Counted from the stretch's first letter, positions 30,526 through 41,592 are shown. The stretch is DNA of 64,000 nt from Psychrobacter sp. LV10R520-6 (GCF_900182925.1 NZ_LT900024.1:434001-498000), one strand, 5' to 3'. Numbers and translations are program-made. The notes: generated from the sequence alone by a model not told the origin.

Positions 30526-31473
30526 ATGGCGGCTATGATGACTTCTAGATATTCTTGTCAAATTAAATCTCAAGAACACTTTTGTTTATCGGCGAATGAG
30601 CCTAGGATAACCGCTTATAATCAAACAGGGTGCTCAAAGCGGATTGTGCTAGGAAGTGCGCTAATAGCGTTGCTACTAGCGGGGTGCCAAAGTACCCAGA
30701 CTAACGATTTGACTGGCGGTACGCGCTATCAAACCACAACCCAGCCAAGCAGCAACCAAAGTAAAGACAAACAAGAAATTGCTCGCGTCCGCACGTCACT
30801 TGCCGCGCAATATATCCGCAAGAACGAGCTTGACACCGCTCACCGTCAGTTAGAAAAAGCTTTTGCTGCTAATAGCCGTTACGCGCCCGCCTATGATATG
30901 ATGGGCGTTTTATTGCAGCAAGAAGGCAGCCGTCTGAATCTTGAAAAAGCCGATCAATATTTTAAGAAAGCCATTGCGCTTGATAAAGATTTTGATCAGG
31001 TGCGCAATAATTACGGCGTGTACTTATCCCAGATGAAACGCTATTCTGAGGCGGCGGCACAGTTTGAGATTGCAGGGTCAGCACTTGGCTATGAAGGTCG
31101 TATTGGCGCCCTTGAAAACTTAGGTCGCACCTATTTGCAGCTTAATAATAATCCTGCAGCAGCCAAAGCATTTTTGCGCGCATTAGATGGCAATCGTAAT
31201 AGCTTAATTGCCCATATTGAGTTGGTTGACTTGTTACTTGAGCAGCAGCGTGTTCAGCAAGCACAGCGGCTTTATGATGAGACTTTAGTATTGGTGCAAG
31301 GTCAAGGGGTTAGCCCACGCTTACTCTTACAAGGCATCAAACTTACTGCCGCCCAAAATAACAAAACGACCCGCCAGCAGTTAGCACAGCAGCTCTTGTC
31401 TGCTTATCCGCTGAGCGATGAAGCAAAACAACTTAAGAATTGGCTTAATAATCCAGAGGCATCATGGAAATGA
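30526..31473 (+). CDS. pilW: Type IV pilus biogenesis/stability lipoprotein PilW (PilF)
   Basis: TPR lipoprotein that pilots the PilQ secretin to the outer membrane. Seen: lipobox LLLAGC (Cys at residue 54), then TPR units (AAQYIRKNELDTAHRQLEKAF, PAYDMMGVLLQQEG, VRNNYGVYLSQMKRYSEAAAQF, GALENLGRTYLQLNNNPAAAKAFLRAL). The ATG at 30526 puts about 40 polar residues before the hydrophobic core, unusually long for a lipoprotein signal; the in-frame GTG about 11 codons before the lipobox is a possible true start. Overlaps rodZ by 10 bp. Confidence 0.9.
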   Translation: MAAMMTSRYSCQIKSQEHFCLSANEPRITAYNQTGCSKRIVLGSALIALLLAGCQSTQTNDLTGGTRYQTTTQPSSNQSKDKQEIARVRTSLAAQYIRKNELDTAHRQLEKAFAANSRYAPAYDMMGVLLQQEGSRLNLEKADQYFKKAIALDKDFDQVRNNYGVYLSQMKRYSEAAAQFEIAGSALGYEGRIGALENLGRTYLQLNNNPAAAKAFLRALDGNRNSLIAHIELVDLLLEQQRVQQAQRLYDETLVLVQGQGVSPRLLLQGIKLTAAQNNKTTRQQLAQQLLSAYPLSDEAKQLKNWLNNPEASWK

Positions 31474-32288
31474 CCACCCCATCATCAAACCAACAATCTA
31501 ACGCTCAGGGATCATTTGGTGCCATGCTGCAGCAAGCCCGCAAAACTAAGCAAGTTAGCTTAGATGACGCGGCAGGTGAGCTGTTCATTTTAAAGCGTCA
31601 CTTGCAAGCGCTAGAAAGTGAAAACTTCTCTGAGCTACCACAAGCGGCTTTTGCTCGTGGCTTTGCGATTAATTACGCTAAGTTTTTGGATATAGATCCT
31701 ATAAAAATAGCGGCCAGCTTCGATGCAGCTTATCCAAACGAGCTAAAAATTCACTCAGTAGATAACATCGCTTCACCACTGCGCCCAATGGGTACTTTAC
31801 AGCGTGATACTCACAATCGCATTCGCTTTAACCCGCTGCTAATTGGGGCGGTGATTGCTCTGATTGTGTTAGCAATATTTTTATTTCGTATGGTGAGTAA
31901 TGCTACCAACGATAATAACCAAGAGCCTACGCCAGTAGCCGAAGGTTTGTCGGCAGCAGAACAAGCGCAAGGGGCTGCGATTAATACTCAGTCTAGTGGG
32001 GTCGGTGCGTCCGGCTCCGCGCTGAATTTAGGTAGTAGTGACAGTATGAGCAGTACCTCTTTAGAGGTTAAGCTTACTGACACTACTACCGTTAGTATCA
32101 TGGATGCCTCTGGCAGCAGCTTGATGAGTGGTCTGCAAACTTCTGGTAATTATAAGCTACTAGGCAATCCACCCTTTAATATTCAGATTGATAATATTGA
32201 TAATGCTAGCTTATTGCTTAACCAAGAACCGGTTGCATTGGATCAATATGCGACTGACAAAAAAGCCAGTTTTGAGTTGACGCTTTAA
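31464..32288 (+). CDS. rodZ: Cell-shape protein RodZ (HTH, one membrane helix, periplasmic DUF4115)
   Basis: Bitopic protein linking MreB to the elongasome. 274 residues: cytoplasmic HTH_25 domain (GAMLQQARKTKQVSLDDAAGELFILKRHLQALE, residues 19-50; FARGFAINYAKFLDID), transmembrane helix PLLIGAVIALIVLAIFLFRMV near residue 130, Ser/Gly-rich linker, and a C-terminal beta domain (LEVKLTDTTTVSIMDASG). ATG 31464 has GAGG upstream; ATG 31470 forms an ATGA overlap with the pilW stop and is an alternative. Confidence 0.92.
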   Translation: MEMTTPSSNQQSNAQGSFGAMLQQARKTKQVSLDDAAGELFILKRHLQALESENFSELPQAAFARGFAINYAKFLDIDPIKIAASFDAAYPNELKIHSVDNIASPLRPMGTLQRDTHNRIRFNPLLIGAVIALIVLAIFLFRMVSNATNDNNQEPTPVAEGLSAAEQAQGAAINTQSSGVGASGSALNLGSSDSMSSTSLEVKLTDTTTVSIMDASGSSLMSGLQTSGNYKLLGNPPFNIQIDNIDNASLLLNQEPVALDQYATDKKASFELTL

Positions 32289-32430
32289 TTTATTCAAGTT
32301 GTAATTTATTATAGCGATCATAAATTAAGCGTTCTTGAATTTTTATTCATGACTGCTATAGCAATATAAATTGCCTTATTATAGATTACCATCGTTTTTT
32401 ATGTCTTAGCTCTGATTGAAGGATTCATAT

Positions 32431-33546
32431 ATGTCAACGTCATCGCCTATTAACCGTCGCCTTACTAAAAAAATATACGTCGGTGATGTCGCGATTGGTG
32501 GTGATGCACCGATTAGCGTACAAAGTATGACCAATACTGATACCTGCGATATAGCGGCGACCGTCGCGCAAATCGAGCGCTGCGTCGAGGCGGGTGCTGA
32601 CTTGATGCGCGTATCGACCCCAACGATGGATACGGTCGAGGCACTTGGTAAAATTCGCAAATTGGTCAGCGTGCCCCTGATAGCAGATATTCATTTCGAT
32701 CATAAAATTGCGCTTGCCGCTGCTGAGGCCGGTGCTGATTGTTTGCGTATTAACCCGGGTAATATTGGTAGCGATGCCAAAGTGCGCGAAGTGGTCGCCT
32801 GCGCTAAATATCATAATATTCCTATCCGTATTGGCGTCAATGCCGGTTCATTAGAAAAAGACATTCAGCGTAAATATACCGAGCCAACTGGTGAGGCCAT
32901 GCTAGAGTCAGCAATGCGTCATATTGACATTCTTGAGCGCCTAAACTTTGATCAATATAAAGTCTCGGTCAAAGCCAGTAATGTGTTTTTGACCTTAGAT
33001 GCCTATCGCTTAATATCAGCACAGATTGATAATCCGCTTCATCTGGGTGTGACCGAAGCGGGCGTTTACCGTACAGGTGCGGTTAAGTCTGCCATTGCAC
33101 TTGGTGGCTTATTACTCGACGGTATTGGCGATACCATACGTATCTCGCTGGCAGCAGAACCGGAAGAAGAGATTAAGATTGGTTTTGATATTCTAAAGTC
33201 ACTTAATATCCGCTCCAATGGTGTGAATTTTATCGCTTGCCCCAGTTGTTCACGGCAAGAGTTTGACGTAATTAGAGTCATGACGGCTTTAGAGGCTCGC
33301 TTAGAAGATATTCGTGAACCAATGAATCTATCGGTGATTGGCTGTAAGGTTAATGGTCCAGGTGAGGCCAAAGTGTCTGACATTGGTATCGTAGGCGCGG
33401 CACCCAAATCCTTGGTTTACCGGATGGGCAAAAAAAGCCATTTAATCGATACGGACAATCTGGTCGATGAAATAGAAGGTATGGTACGTGCCCATGCTGA
33501 TGAGCTAGCAAAATCACGTGAAAACGAAATTATCCGAGTAAAATAG
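32431..33546 (+). CDS. ispG: 4-hydroxy-3-methylbut-2-en-1-yl diphosphate synthase (flavodoxin) IspG
   Basis: Iron-sulfur enzyme of the MEP isoprenoid pathway. 371 residues from the ATG at 32431 (AAGGA upstream; the TTG at 32416 lies in the ribosome binding region). Seen: [56 protein letters not shown] with two cluster cysteines, and [18 protein letters not shown] with the third. hisS follows, a common neighbour. Confidence 0.97.
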   Translation: MSTSSPINRRLTKKIYVGDVAIGGDAPISVQSMTNTDTCDIAATVAQIERCVEAGADLMRVSTPTMDTVEALGKIRKLVSVPLIADIHFDHKIALAAAEAGADCLRINPGNIGSDAKVREVVACAKYHNIPIRIGVNAGSLEKDIQRKYTEPTGEAMLESAMRHIDILERLNFDQYKVSVKASNVFLTLDAYRLISAQIDNPLHLGVTEAGVYRTGAVKSAIALGGLLLDGIGDTIRISLAAEPEEEIKIGFDILKSLNIRSNGVNFIACPSCSRQEFDVIRVMTALEARLEDIREPMNLSVIGCKVNGPGEAKVSDIGIVGAAPKSLVYRMGKKSHLIDTDNLVDEIEGMVRAHADELAKSRENEIIRVK

Positions 33547-33615
33547 CGCTCAGTTAATCACAGAGACAACAATAATAAAGACAACAGCACTAACGTTTGA
33601 GGATATAACGGCACC

Positions 33616-34932
33616 ATGATCAAAGCTATCAAAGGGTTCAACGATATTTTGCCAGAGCAGGCAGCAAAGTGGTTGCAATTAGAAGCGATATTAACCGATG
33701 TGCTGGGCAGATATGGTTTTGAGCATATTCGCTTACCGATCGTTGAGCAAACCGATCTATTTACTCGTGCTATTGGTGGCGCTACTGACATTGTCGAAAA
33801 AGAGATGTATAGCTTTACCGATAAGTCTGAGCCACCAACGCCATTAGCCTTACGTCCTGAAGGCACGGCGGGGGCGGTACGAGCGGTCATTGAGCATAAT
33901 TTATTGCGCGGTGACACCCCAAAGCTGTGGTATATCGGTCCTATGTTTCGCTATGAGCGTCCGCAAAAAGGTCGCTATCGTCAGTTTCACCAGCTGGGTG
34001 TTGAGAGCTTTGGTAGTGCGCTACCGGATGCTGATGCAGAACTAATCGCTATGACCCATTTAATGTGGCAAGCGCTTGGTCTAAAAGATGAGATGCATCT
34101 TCAGCTGAACAGTCTAGGCGAGCCTGATGAGCGTTATGCCTATCGCGAAGCGTTGGTTGCTTATTTGACTGATAAACAAGATCAGTTAGATGATGACAGT
34201 AAGCGCCGTTTAACGACCAATCCGCTGCGCATTTTGGATAGTAAAGATGCGAGCACACAAGCTGTACTGGCTGATGCGCCCAAGCTTGCTGAATTTTTGG
34301 GTGCGGAGAGTGTGGCGCATTTTGAACAAGTTCAAGCTTATCTGACGGCGCTTGGTATTGATTATGAGCTGAACCCGCATCTGGTACGAGGTCTTGATTA
34401 CTATAACAAAACCGTCTTTGAGTGGGTCACCGATAAGCTTGGCAGTCAAGCAACGGTCTGTGCTGGCGGTCGCTATGATGGTCTAGTTGGTGAAGTGAAG
34501 TCTATAGGTGCGCGTGACGGCGCGCAGGATAAGAAGCCCGTAAAGTCTGAGCCTGCCGTTGGTTTTGCTATGGGCCTTGAGCGGTTATTATTGCTCATTG
34601 AAGCTGTGGCGCCACTGGCTGATTTATCAGCTTGTGACGTTTTTGTGGTCGCGCATCCTGATGTTTATAGTGCTGGTATAGGCTATGCACAAAATTTACG
34701 CTATAGTCGCCCAGACCTGCGGGTCAAAATGGCGAGTGCCACCAGCCTAAAAGCACAGATGAAAAAAGCGGATAAATCAGGGGCCACGCTGACTGTTATT
34801 ATTGCGCAGCAAGAGCTTGATGATAATACCATTAGCATTAAAAATATGCAGACTGGTGAGCAAAAAACCGCTGCGCAAGATTGGCTGTCTAGCACAGATA
34901 ACTTCTCATGTGAGCGCTCTAGCCAGCCATAA
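33616..34932 (+). CDS. hisS: Histidyl-tRNA synthetase
   Basis: Class II synthetase. 438 residues. Seen: [18 protein letters not shown], motif 2 [37 protein letters not shown], HisA motif [31 protein letters not shown] and motif 3 [14 protein letters not shown], then the anticodon-binding domain. Unlike HisZ in this window it has the complete charging motifs. Confidence 0.97.
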   Translation: MIKAIKGFNDILPEQAAKWLQLEAILTDVLGRYGFEHIRLPIVEQTDLFTRAIGGATDIVEKEMYSFTDKSEPPTPLALRPEGTAGAVRAVIEHNLLRGDTPKLWYIGPMFRYERPQKGRYRQFHQLGVESFGSALPDADAELIAMTHLMWQALGLKDEMHLQLNSLGEPDERYAYREALVAYLTDKQDQLDDDSKRRLTTNPLRILDSKDASTQAVLADAPKLAEFLGAESVAHFEQVQAYLTALGIDYELNPHLVRGLDYYNKTVFEWVTDKLGSQATVCAGGRYDGLVGEVKSIGARDGAQDKKPVKSEPAVGFAMGLERLLLLIEAVAPLADLSACDVFVVAHPDVYSAGIGYAQNLRYSRPDLRVKMASATSLKAQMKKADKSGATLTVIIAQQELDDNTISIKNMQTGEQKTAAQDWLSSTDNFSCERSSQP

Positions 34933-35131
34933 TTTGAGTGAGCCCTAAATAGTTAGTTAATGGTTAGCAGCTGCTTGGTAAGACTTCTATTATTAGCAGA
35001 AATAAATATGCTGTATGTAGGTTTAGAAACCACTATATGTGGTTATAAAAACAACGTTTAAAAATAATATTTAGTAGCAATAAGCGCGTATAACATTATT
35101 GTAGTCTCTAGTTTTTATCAGGTAAATAAAC

Positions 35132-35965
35132 ATGGCCCAGACACCTCGTTCGCCGAATGCAGATAACTCAATGCAAGCGCTTAAGCAATATGGCAGCTAT
35201 ATTCTCACTGCTATTTTATTGGCGCTAGCTGGCTACTTTGGCTGGACATATTGGCAAGATAACCATGCGCGGGTAGATACGGTCGCTGCTGACCAATATG
35301 CAGATATTCAACGGCTCAATGAAGAGGTCAGTCTAGCAGCGCAAAACCCAGATTTAGAAGCAGAGGCGCAGACGGCACTCGTAGAAAGTCGTACGCAGCT
35401 CAACAAGGATATCGATGCGCTTGTTAGTACTCATGGTGACTCTGTATACGCATGGCAGGCATTAATGATTAAAGCACGTCAGCAAGTCGATAGTGATGAC
35501 TTTGCCGGCGCGGGTGAAACCTTAAAAAAAGCGTTGGCGATCGATTTGGGTGACGAGGGTCTAAATGCCATTACGCGCTTGCGTTATGCGTCGACCTTAC
35601 TGGCATCAGGTGATGCTGATGCTGCATTGGCTGAAGCTAATAACGATATGCCCAGCTCATTTGAAGCCAGTCAGCAAGAATTGCTAGGCGATATCTATAT
35701 AGCAAAAGACGATAAAAAGTCCGCTATTCAAGCTTATAATAATGCTTGGGAGCTACTGCGAAAACGTCAAGAAACGCGTGCAGTATTAGCGTTGAAAATG
35801 GAAGGCCTAGGTATCATCCCTGATCCTATTAGCGAGCCAACCAGCCTTATTCGAGCTTCTGTTGCTCCTGAACAGCCGCTAGTAATTGAGAATACTACAG
35901 AGAGTGCTGAAAATGGCGTTGCTGGTAATGCGCCAAGCAATTCTTCAGGTAATATAGAGAACTAA
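35132..35965 (+). CDS. yfgM: YfgM-family ancillary SecYEG translocon subunit
   Basis: Single-pass inner-membrane protein with a periplasmic TPR-like domain; in Escherichia coli it associates with PpiD and the Sec translocon. 277 residues: short cytoplasmic N-terminus, helix YILTAILLALAGYFGWTYW (residues 23-41), then a helical repeat region (YAWQALMIKARQQVDSDDFAGAGETLKKAL, LRYASTLLASGDADAAL). The C-terminal 45 residues are Asn/Ser/Glu-rich and not conserved. Position between hisS and bamB agrees with the family. Confidence 0.9.
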   Translation: MAQTPRSPNADNSMQALKQYGSYILTAILLALAGYFGWTYWQDNHARVDTVAADQYADIQRLNEEVSLAAQNPDLEAEAQTALVESRTQLNKDIDALVSTHGDSVYAWQALMIKARQQVDSDDFAGAGETLKKALAIDLGDEGLNAITRLRYASTLLASGDADAALAEANNDMPSSFEASQQELLGDIYIAKDDKKSAIQAYNNAWELLRKRQETRAVLALKMEGLGIIPDPISEPTSLIRASVAPEQPLVIENTTESAENGVAGNAPSNSSGNIEN

Positions 35966-36112
35966 GCAGCAAAGCAAATAGCACAATAAGTCAGTAGGAT
36001 CATATTAATATATAGTGTTGGTTTAGGGTGCAATCCGCTTTTTATTCACCGCTGGTTTATGTACTGATGGCCCATTTAATAATCGTTAATTTATTCGTAG
36101 TGAGAACATATA

Positions 36113-37321
36113 ATGACCCGATCTATTCGCTCCAGTAAAATTATAAAAGGCAACACTATTAAAGCGACTGTCATGCATGTGGCAGTATTGGCGTTGATGA
36201 CTACGGCTGTCGTTGGCTGTAACCGTGGTATCAAGCCGGTTGTGAATGATCCTGTGAAACTGGTACAAATTGCACAGCCTATTAGTGTGCTACAGCCAGT
36301 CTTTAGTGTCGATGTTGGCAATAAAAAAGCCAGTAGAAAAGACCCCCTTAGCTTACAGATTGGTTATGACAAAACACAGATGGTAACCGCCTCACGCGGG
36401 GGTGATTTAGCAGGCTTTGATAAGGCGGGTCAGCGTTTATGGTCACTTAATGTCGGTGGGCAAATCACTGGCGGCGTCGCGTTAGATCCCCTGAGTCAAA
36501 CGGCTATCGTTAGTACTCGCGGCGGTAAAGTGCTAGCATTTGATAGTGCTACCGGCGCAAAACGCTGGCAACAGCAGCTATCAGGTTCGGTACTAACGCC
36601 AGCGCTGATTACCAATAACCGGGTGATTTTGTCTGCCAATAATGGCTTCTTACATGGTTTGTCTCTGCAAACTGGTCAGTCAGTATGGCAGTTTGCTACT
36701 CAAGTACCGGCGATCAGCGTTCGCGGCGCTGCTGCACCAACCTTGTTGGATGATAAAACTGCCTTGCTTGCGACCGCCGATGGACGCTTACATGCCATTA
36801 CTACCGATAGTGGGTTACCGCAGTGGTCAAGACGCATTGGAGTAGGCACAGGCAGCAGCGAAGTTGAGCGCATGAGTGATGTCGATGGCATGCCTATTGT
36901 TGATAGTAATCAGCTGTTTGCCATCAGCTATAGCGGTCAACTGATCGGGATTGACTTAGCATCGCGGCAGGTGATGTTTGTCAATGAACTTGCCAGTCTG
37001 AAAGCGCTTGCAGTAAATAACCAGCAAGTGATTGCGACCAGTTTAGACGGCAAAGTCGTTGCCTATGATCGCAGCAATGGTCAAACATTGTGGGAAAGTG
37101 AAGCGCTGGCTTATCGCGATCTGACCAATCCAGTCATGATTGGCAATTATATTGCAGTCGGTGATTTGGACGGTGTCGTACATCTATTTAATCCTGCGAC
37201 CGGTAACATTGTGAGCCGTGTGGAAACCAAAGGGGCGCTTAGTAATTTACAAGTACAAGGTAGCCGTTTGATGACCCAAAGTACGTCAGGGCAAGTGGCT
37301 ATTTGGCAGCTGGCACGTTAA
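36113..37321 (+). CDS. bamB: Outer-membrane assembly lipoprotein BamB
   Basis: Eight-bladed beta-propeller lipoprotein of the BAM complex. 402 residues. Lipobox TAVVGC near residue 36, after a basic stretch and a hydrophobic segment; then PQQ-like repeats (AFDSATGAKRWQQQLSG, GLSLQTGQSVWQF, AITTDSGLPQWSRRIG, AYDRSNGQTLWESE). Position between yfgM and der is the usual one. Confidence 0.94.
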   Translation: MTRSIRSSKIIKGNTIKATVMHVAVLALMTTAVVGCNRGIKPVVNDPVKLVQIAQPISVLQPVFSVDVGNKKASRKDPLSLQIGYDKTQMVTASRGGDLAGFDKAGQRLWSLNVGGQITGGVALDPLSQTAIVSTRGGKVLAFDSATGAKRWQQQLSGSVLTPALITNNRVILSANNGFLHGLSLQTGQSVWQFATQVPAISVRGAAAPTLLDDKTALLATADGRLHAITTDSGLPQWSRRIGVGTGSSEVERMSDVDGMPIVDSNQLFAISYSGQLIGIDLASRQVMFVNELASLKALAVNNQQVIATSLDGKVVAYDRSNGQTLWESEALAYRDLTNPVMIGNYIAVGDLDGVVHLFNPATGNIVSRVETKGALSNLQVQGSRLMTQSTSGQVAIWQLAR

Positions 37322-37444
37322 GCGCTTTACTAGCAGTATCTCAGTTAGTAGAGTATTGGTTAATACCTTTGATTAACGATACTGTACTAATTAGCGATAG
37401 TATTTTAATTGACGCTAATAGTTGATATTAATTTTCTTGGATAT

Positions 37445-37466
37445 AAACGCTGCTTGGTCAGCGTTT
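37445..37466 (+). terminator. Hairpin between bamB and der, weak terminator candidate
   Basis: AAACGCTG and CAGCGTTT form a perfect 8-bp stem with a 6-base loop, followed by AATGCCTTTT rather than a clean T-run. The rest of the 424-base gap shows only the dyad listed next. Confidence 0.4.
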
Positions 37467-37691
37467 AATGCCTTTTGTAAATCGCTTGTTTAAATACTCT
37501 GTTTCGCGTAATCTATGCGCCCTTAGTCAATTTGGTGTTTACTTCCGCGCTTATTAGACACTGGTTAATTATTTATTGTTCAACTACTATTAGATTGAAT
37601 TGATATACTAATCAATAGTTTAGTAACTGCCAGCTATTTATCTTATTAAAACTCTATTACCATTATCATTCATTTAAGTTTGCGGTAATAT

Positions 37692-37707
37692 ACAGCGTAT
37701 TCGCTGT
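37692..37707. promoter_or_regulatory. Inverted repeat just upstream of der
   Basis: Perfect dyad ACAGCG-TATT-CGCTGT ending 38 bases before the der start; TAATAT precedes it. It could be an operator or a 5-prime hairpin; no known regulator motif is recognised. Confidence 0.35.
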
Positions 37708-37745
37708 TATCATTGTCCGTCACTGCACATCATCGAGAGTAGCGC

Positions 37746-39188
37746 ATGAGTATCAAGCCAGTGGTCGCCTTAATTGGTCGCCCAAATGTCGGTAAATCCA
37801 CCTTATTTAATCAGTTTACCAAAAGTCGGCAGGCCTTGGTTGCCGATCTATCAGGCCTGACCCGTGATCGTCAATATGGTGACGCTGAATATGAAGGCAA
37901 ATCATTTATTGTCGTAGATACTGGGGGTATTGGTGAAGCGGACGATGGTAGAGGCTATATTGATGATTATATGTCTGAGCAGTCGCACACTGCGATTCAT
38001 GAAGCGGATATCATCGTCTTTGTCGTCGATGCTCGTGTGGGCTTGATCGGTGCTGATGCCGAAATTGGTAAGTTCTTGCACACCTTGGGCAAACCGGTAT
38101 ATGTGGTTGCCAATAAGGTTGATGGCGTTCATGATTCTGCACCTGCTGAATTTTATGCATTAGGCTTAGGTGAGCCGTATCCGATGGCAGCCAGTCATGG
38201 TCGCGGTGTTGGTAATCTGCTTGAAGTTCTAACTGCTGATATGCCAGAGCAAGATAATATACAAGAGCCAAATGGCCTAAAGCTTGCCATCATTGGCCGT
38301 CCAAATGTTGGCAAGTCAACGCTAGTGAACCGCCTGTTAGGTGAAGACCGAGTCGTGGTGTTCGATATGCCAGGTACGACGCGCGACAGTATTTACATTC
38401 CTTATCAGCGCAATGGTAAAGACTATGTATTGATTGATACTGCTGGGGTACGTCGCCGTGGCAAAATCGATGAGAAAGTAGAAAAGTTCTCCGTTATCAA
38501 GACCTTGCAAGCTATCGATGACTCAAATGTCACCATTATTGTCATTGATGCCCAAGAAGGTATCGTAGATCAAGATTTGCATATGATTGGTTATGCGCTT
38601 GATGCTGGTCGCGCCTTAGTGGTCGCGATTAACAAGTGGGATGGTCTAAGTTCTGATCAAAAAGATTTTATTAAGTTAGAAATGGATCGCCGTTTTAACT
38701 TTATCTCGTATGTTAAAGTCCATATGATATCTGCATTGCACGGTACGAATGTGGGCAACTTATATCCATCAATCCTACGTGCTTATCAGTCTTCAATGTT
38801 TGAAGTATCAACCAACCGTTTGACCCAAATTCTGCAAGATGCGGTTACCGCAAATCCACCACCGACCGTGGCTGGTCGCCGTATCAAGCTGCGTTATGCG
38901 CATATTGGCGGTCATAATCCGCCAGTGATTGTTATTCATGGTAACCAAACCGGCTCGCTACCTAAGAGCTATCAGCGCTACCTTGAGAACCAATTCCGTG
39001 AGGTCTTTAAGCTAGAAGGCACCCCGCTCAATGTGGTCTTTAAGCTCAACGAAAACCCATACGCTAATAAAAGTGATACCCCAACCAAAGCTAAAGCCCA
39101 ACAGCTGCGTCAGCGCGAGCGTAATCGGGCACAGAAGTTCACTACTAAAGAGAAAAAGTTTACTACCAAAGATAAGAAGCCTCGTTAA
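37746..39188 (+). CDS. der: Ribosome-assembly GTPase Der (EngA)
   Basis: Essential GTPase of 50S subunit assembly. 480 residues with two G domains and a KH-like C-terminus. Seen: [14 protein letters not shown] (residues 12-25), DTGGIGE, NKVDG for domain 1; [17 protein letters not shown] near 185, [15 protein letters not shown] for domain 2; then [16 protein letters not shown] and the KH segment. The tail is Lys/Arg/Thr-rich ([13 protein letters not shown]). Confidence 0.97.
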   Translation: MSIKPVVALIGRPNVGKSTLFNQFTKSRQALVADLSGLTRDRQYGDAEYEGKSFIVVDTGGIGEADDGRGYIDDYMSEQSHTAIHEADIIVFVVDARVGLIGADAEIGKFLHTLGKPVYVVANKVDGVHDSAPAEFYALGLGEPYPMAASHGRGVGNLLEVLTADMPEQDNIQEPNGLKLAIIGRPNVGKSTLVNRLLGEDRVVVFDMPGTTRDSIYIPYQRNGKDYVLIDTAGVRRRGKIDEKVEKFSVIKTLQAIDDSNVTIIVIDAQEGIVDQDLHMIGYALDAGRALVVAINKWDGLSSDQKDFIKLEMDRRFNFISYVKVHMISALHGTNVGNLYPSILRAYQSSMFEVSTNRLTQILQDAVTANPPPTVAGRRIKLRYAHIGGHNPPVIVIHGNQTGSLPKSYQRYLENQFREVFKLEGTPLNVVFKLNENPYANKSDTPTKAKAQQLRQRERNRAQKFTTKEKKFTTKDKKPR

Positions 39189-39395
39189 GCTATCTTCTTT
39201 ATGATTCTCTTTATAACCTATCAGACATTCGAGTAGAGTTGACAACGTTTTATAATGGTGCCGATGGTAGTCATTACTATAAAACGTTATCAAAAATACA
39301 CAGATATTTCACTTCTCATGCCTTATCCTACTCACAATGTAATATAAATAAAAAGTGTAATACCAATAAAAGTCGCCCTAACTTAATTAAGTGAC

Positions 39396-41429
39396 ATGAA
39401 CAACCATCCGTTTCGAACCTTTCCCGCGCTTATTCGGCACTCTGTCCTACAAGCCATAGTGTTGGCAGCGTTGGCCGTTTTTCTATTGTCTTTCACCTAT
39501 GGGCTGGTACAGCATTATCAGCAAAAGCGTCAGCATATCCAGCAATTGGCCGCACTACTTACTAATAGCGCCTCAACGGAAAATGGGGCTAATTTAGTCG
39601 CCAAGCAAGTCAGCATCTTATTAGATGATGAACCCAACATCCAAAGTATTTTGTTTTATTCAACCAGCTATCCTGTCGTTAATCTCGATCAAGCGACTAT
39701 TGATAAGACCTCTGATGACTGGCAGAACGCTTTGTTTGCGGATACTGTTAGCTTCAATTATGCAGTAACCAACCCTGATATTAGTGTTCGAGTGAGTAAC
39801 AAAGATAATAACAATAAAAATACCGAACAGCGCGCAAGCTCCAGCCAGCCTTTGGCAACGACCTCAACAAGTAGCAAGCCTGAATCAACGGCGATGAATA
39901 CTAGGTCAACTGATACTAATGCTTTAAATAAGACTTTAGATAGCACCCTAAATAGCAACGCCTTCGATGACCCTAATACTTTATTGGGTTATATCAATAT
40001 CACTCTAGACGTTAATCAACTGCGTTGGAATTGGTTTCGAAGTCATTTACCCTTATGGCTCATCATCATTGCATTGGGTAGTGTTTGGGGCTGGTTTATA
40101 CTTCGCAAGCTCAGCGGCCCTGTCAAAGATGTTGCCGCGCTGGCTGAAGCATGTGACATCGTCAATGGTAATCCAGAGCTTGAGCAGCTACCAATCATTC
40201 AGCAGCGTTTCGAGCTGCAAGAGCTGATACAGATTAAGCAGACCTTTATTAACCTGTTTGCTCGTCTACAGCAGGCGAAGAAAGATTATGAGACGCTTGC
40301 CGACTTTGAACAGCAGCTACACAATAAGGATTTGTCGCTTAATTTGCAGCGCCATAATTTCCAAAGTATGATTACCCATGAGCTCAAAACTTCCTTAAAT
40401 GCAATTGTTGGTGGTTTACAACTGCTGGACAATCAGTACTTAAATACTGAGCAAAAAGACGTAGTGGCTATCATTCGTAAGGGCAGTCGACAATTAGTGA
40501 TAACGCTTGAGCAGATTATTCAGCTGAATAAGATAGAAAAAGGTCAAGTTAGTATTAACCTAAGCGAATTTAATCCTCTACAATTGATTGCGGATCTTCT
40601 CGCAGAATATGAGCCTATTGCCAAGCAAAAGGGTCTGGAGTTGACCAGTAATATTCATCATATTGATTATATACTTGAAGGCGACGCAACAAAAATTCAG
40701 CAAATTTTATCTCTACTGCTCGATAATGCCATTAAATTTACTCCATTAGGAAAAGTCACTATTGAGTCGCAACTGACTCATTTTAATGAAAGTAACCGCT
40801 GGCAGATTAATGTGAAAGATACCGGTATCGGTATCGATCCCGACCATATAGACGATATTTTCAATCCATTTTTTCAGGTGGATTCATCGCAAACACGTGA
40901 ATACGAAGGGACAGGAATAGGCTTGCTAGTCGTTAAGCAAATGGCACAGCTGATTGGTGCCGCTATTGAGGTCGACAGCACACTAGGTATAGGCAGCCAA
41001 TTTAAGATCATCATTCCTCTGCGCAATCAGTACCAAGCTCGTCAGCAGCATTTATTTTCTGGATTGGTTATTGTTTATTATTACTATCATGAGATGGGTT
41101 TTTTGGTCGATGAATTACAGCGTCTTGGCGCTACGGTCACTTGTCATCAGTATGAACAGTTAGTCCTTGATCAGATGAATACCATAAAAGCGGATGTGGT
41201 GATGTTTGCAGAGGATGTGTTACCGGACAAAGCAGAAACGATAGCAAAGCGTATCCGTAAGTACGAAACGGCTCATCGTAGCTTATTAATTTATTGGTAT
41301 TCACCGCACCAAGCTTCTTATTTAGACAGCTTTGAGCATGGGTTAAAAGCGGCGGGTATAGACTACTGCCATAGCGTAATACGTGATAACAAGGTATTAA
41401 GTGACCGACTAAAAGAGTGGTTGGCATAG
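39396..41429 (+). CDS. Membrane sensor histidine kinase with a degenerate C-terminal receiver-like domain
   Basis: 677 residues. Two membrane helices (VLQAIVLAALAVFLLSFTYGL near residues 17-37; LWLIIIALGSVWGWFIL near 220) flank a periplasmic domain with a Ser/Thr/Asn-rich insert. A HAMP-like segment, then HisKA FQSMITHELKTSLNAIVGG with phospho-acceptor His328, then HATPase (LLLDNAIKFTPLG, VKDTGIGIDPDHI, YEGTGIGLLVVKQ). The last 130 residues have receiver-like length and layout, but the phospho-acceptor position reads VVMFAEDVLP with no normal D-x-x-M-P. No response regulator lies next to it. The architecture is BarA/GacS-like; I cannot assign a signal. Confidence 0.85.
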   Translation: MNNHPFRTFPALIRHSVLQAIVLAALAVFLLSFTYGLVQHYQQKRQHIQQLAALLTNSASTENGANLVAKQVSILLDDEPNIQSILFYSTSYPVVNLDQATIDKTSDDWQNALFADTVSFNYAVTNPDISVRVSNKDNNNKNTEQRASSSQPLATTSTSSKPESTAMNTRSTDTNALNKTLDSTLNSNAFDDPNTLLGYINITLDVNQLRWNWFRSHLPLWLIIIALGSVWGWFILRKLSGPVKDVAALAEACDIVNGNPELEQLPIIQQRFELQELIQIKQTFINLFARLQQAKKDYETLADFEQQLHNKDLSLNLQRHNFQSMITHELKTSLNAIVGGLQLLDNQYLNTEQKDVVAIIRKGSRQLVITLEQIIQLNKIEKGQVSINLSEFNPLQLIADLLAEYEPIAKQKGLELTSNIHHIDYILEGDATKIQQILSLLLDNAIKFTPLGKVTIESQLTHFNESNRWQINVKDTGIGIDPDHIDDIFNPFFQVDSSQTREYEGTGIGLLVVKQMAQLIGAAIEVDSTLGIGSQFKIIIPLRNQYQARQQHLFSGLVIVYYYYHEMGFLVDELQRLGATVTCHQYEQLVLDQMNTIKADVVMFAEDVLPDKAETIAKRIRKYETAHRSLLIYWYSPHQASYLDSFEHGLKAAGIDYCHSVIRDNKVLSDRLKEWLA

Positions 41430-41513
41430 ACATAAATATCAAAGCATTAATTCGCATACTTCAATTTATAAAACTGGCAGCACTCTCGAGTAAAAAGTGA
41501 ACAAAATGCAAAT

Positions 41514-41547
41514 AAAAAAAAGACGCCCAATATAAGGCGTCTTTTTT
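41514..41547. terminator. Bidirectional terminator between the kinase and the carboxypeptidase gene
   Basis: A7-GACGCC and GGCGTC-T6 around an 8-base loop, between convergent genes. Confidence 0.92.
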
Positions 41548-41592
41548 ATTCAGTAATCAATCAATCAGTATCACTAACAGCACTTTATCTTA

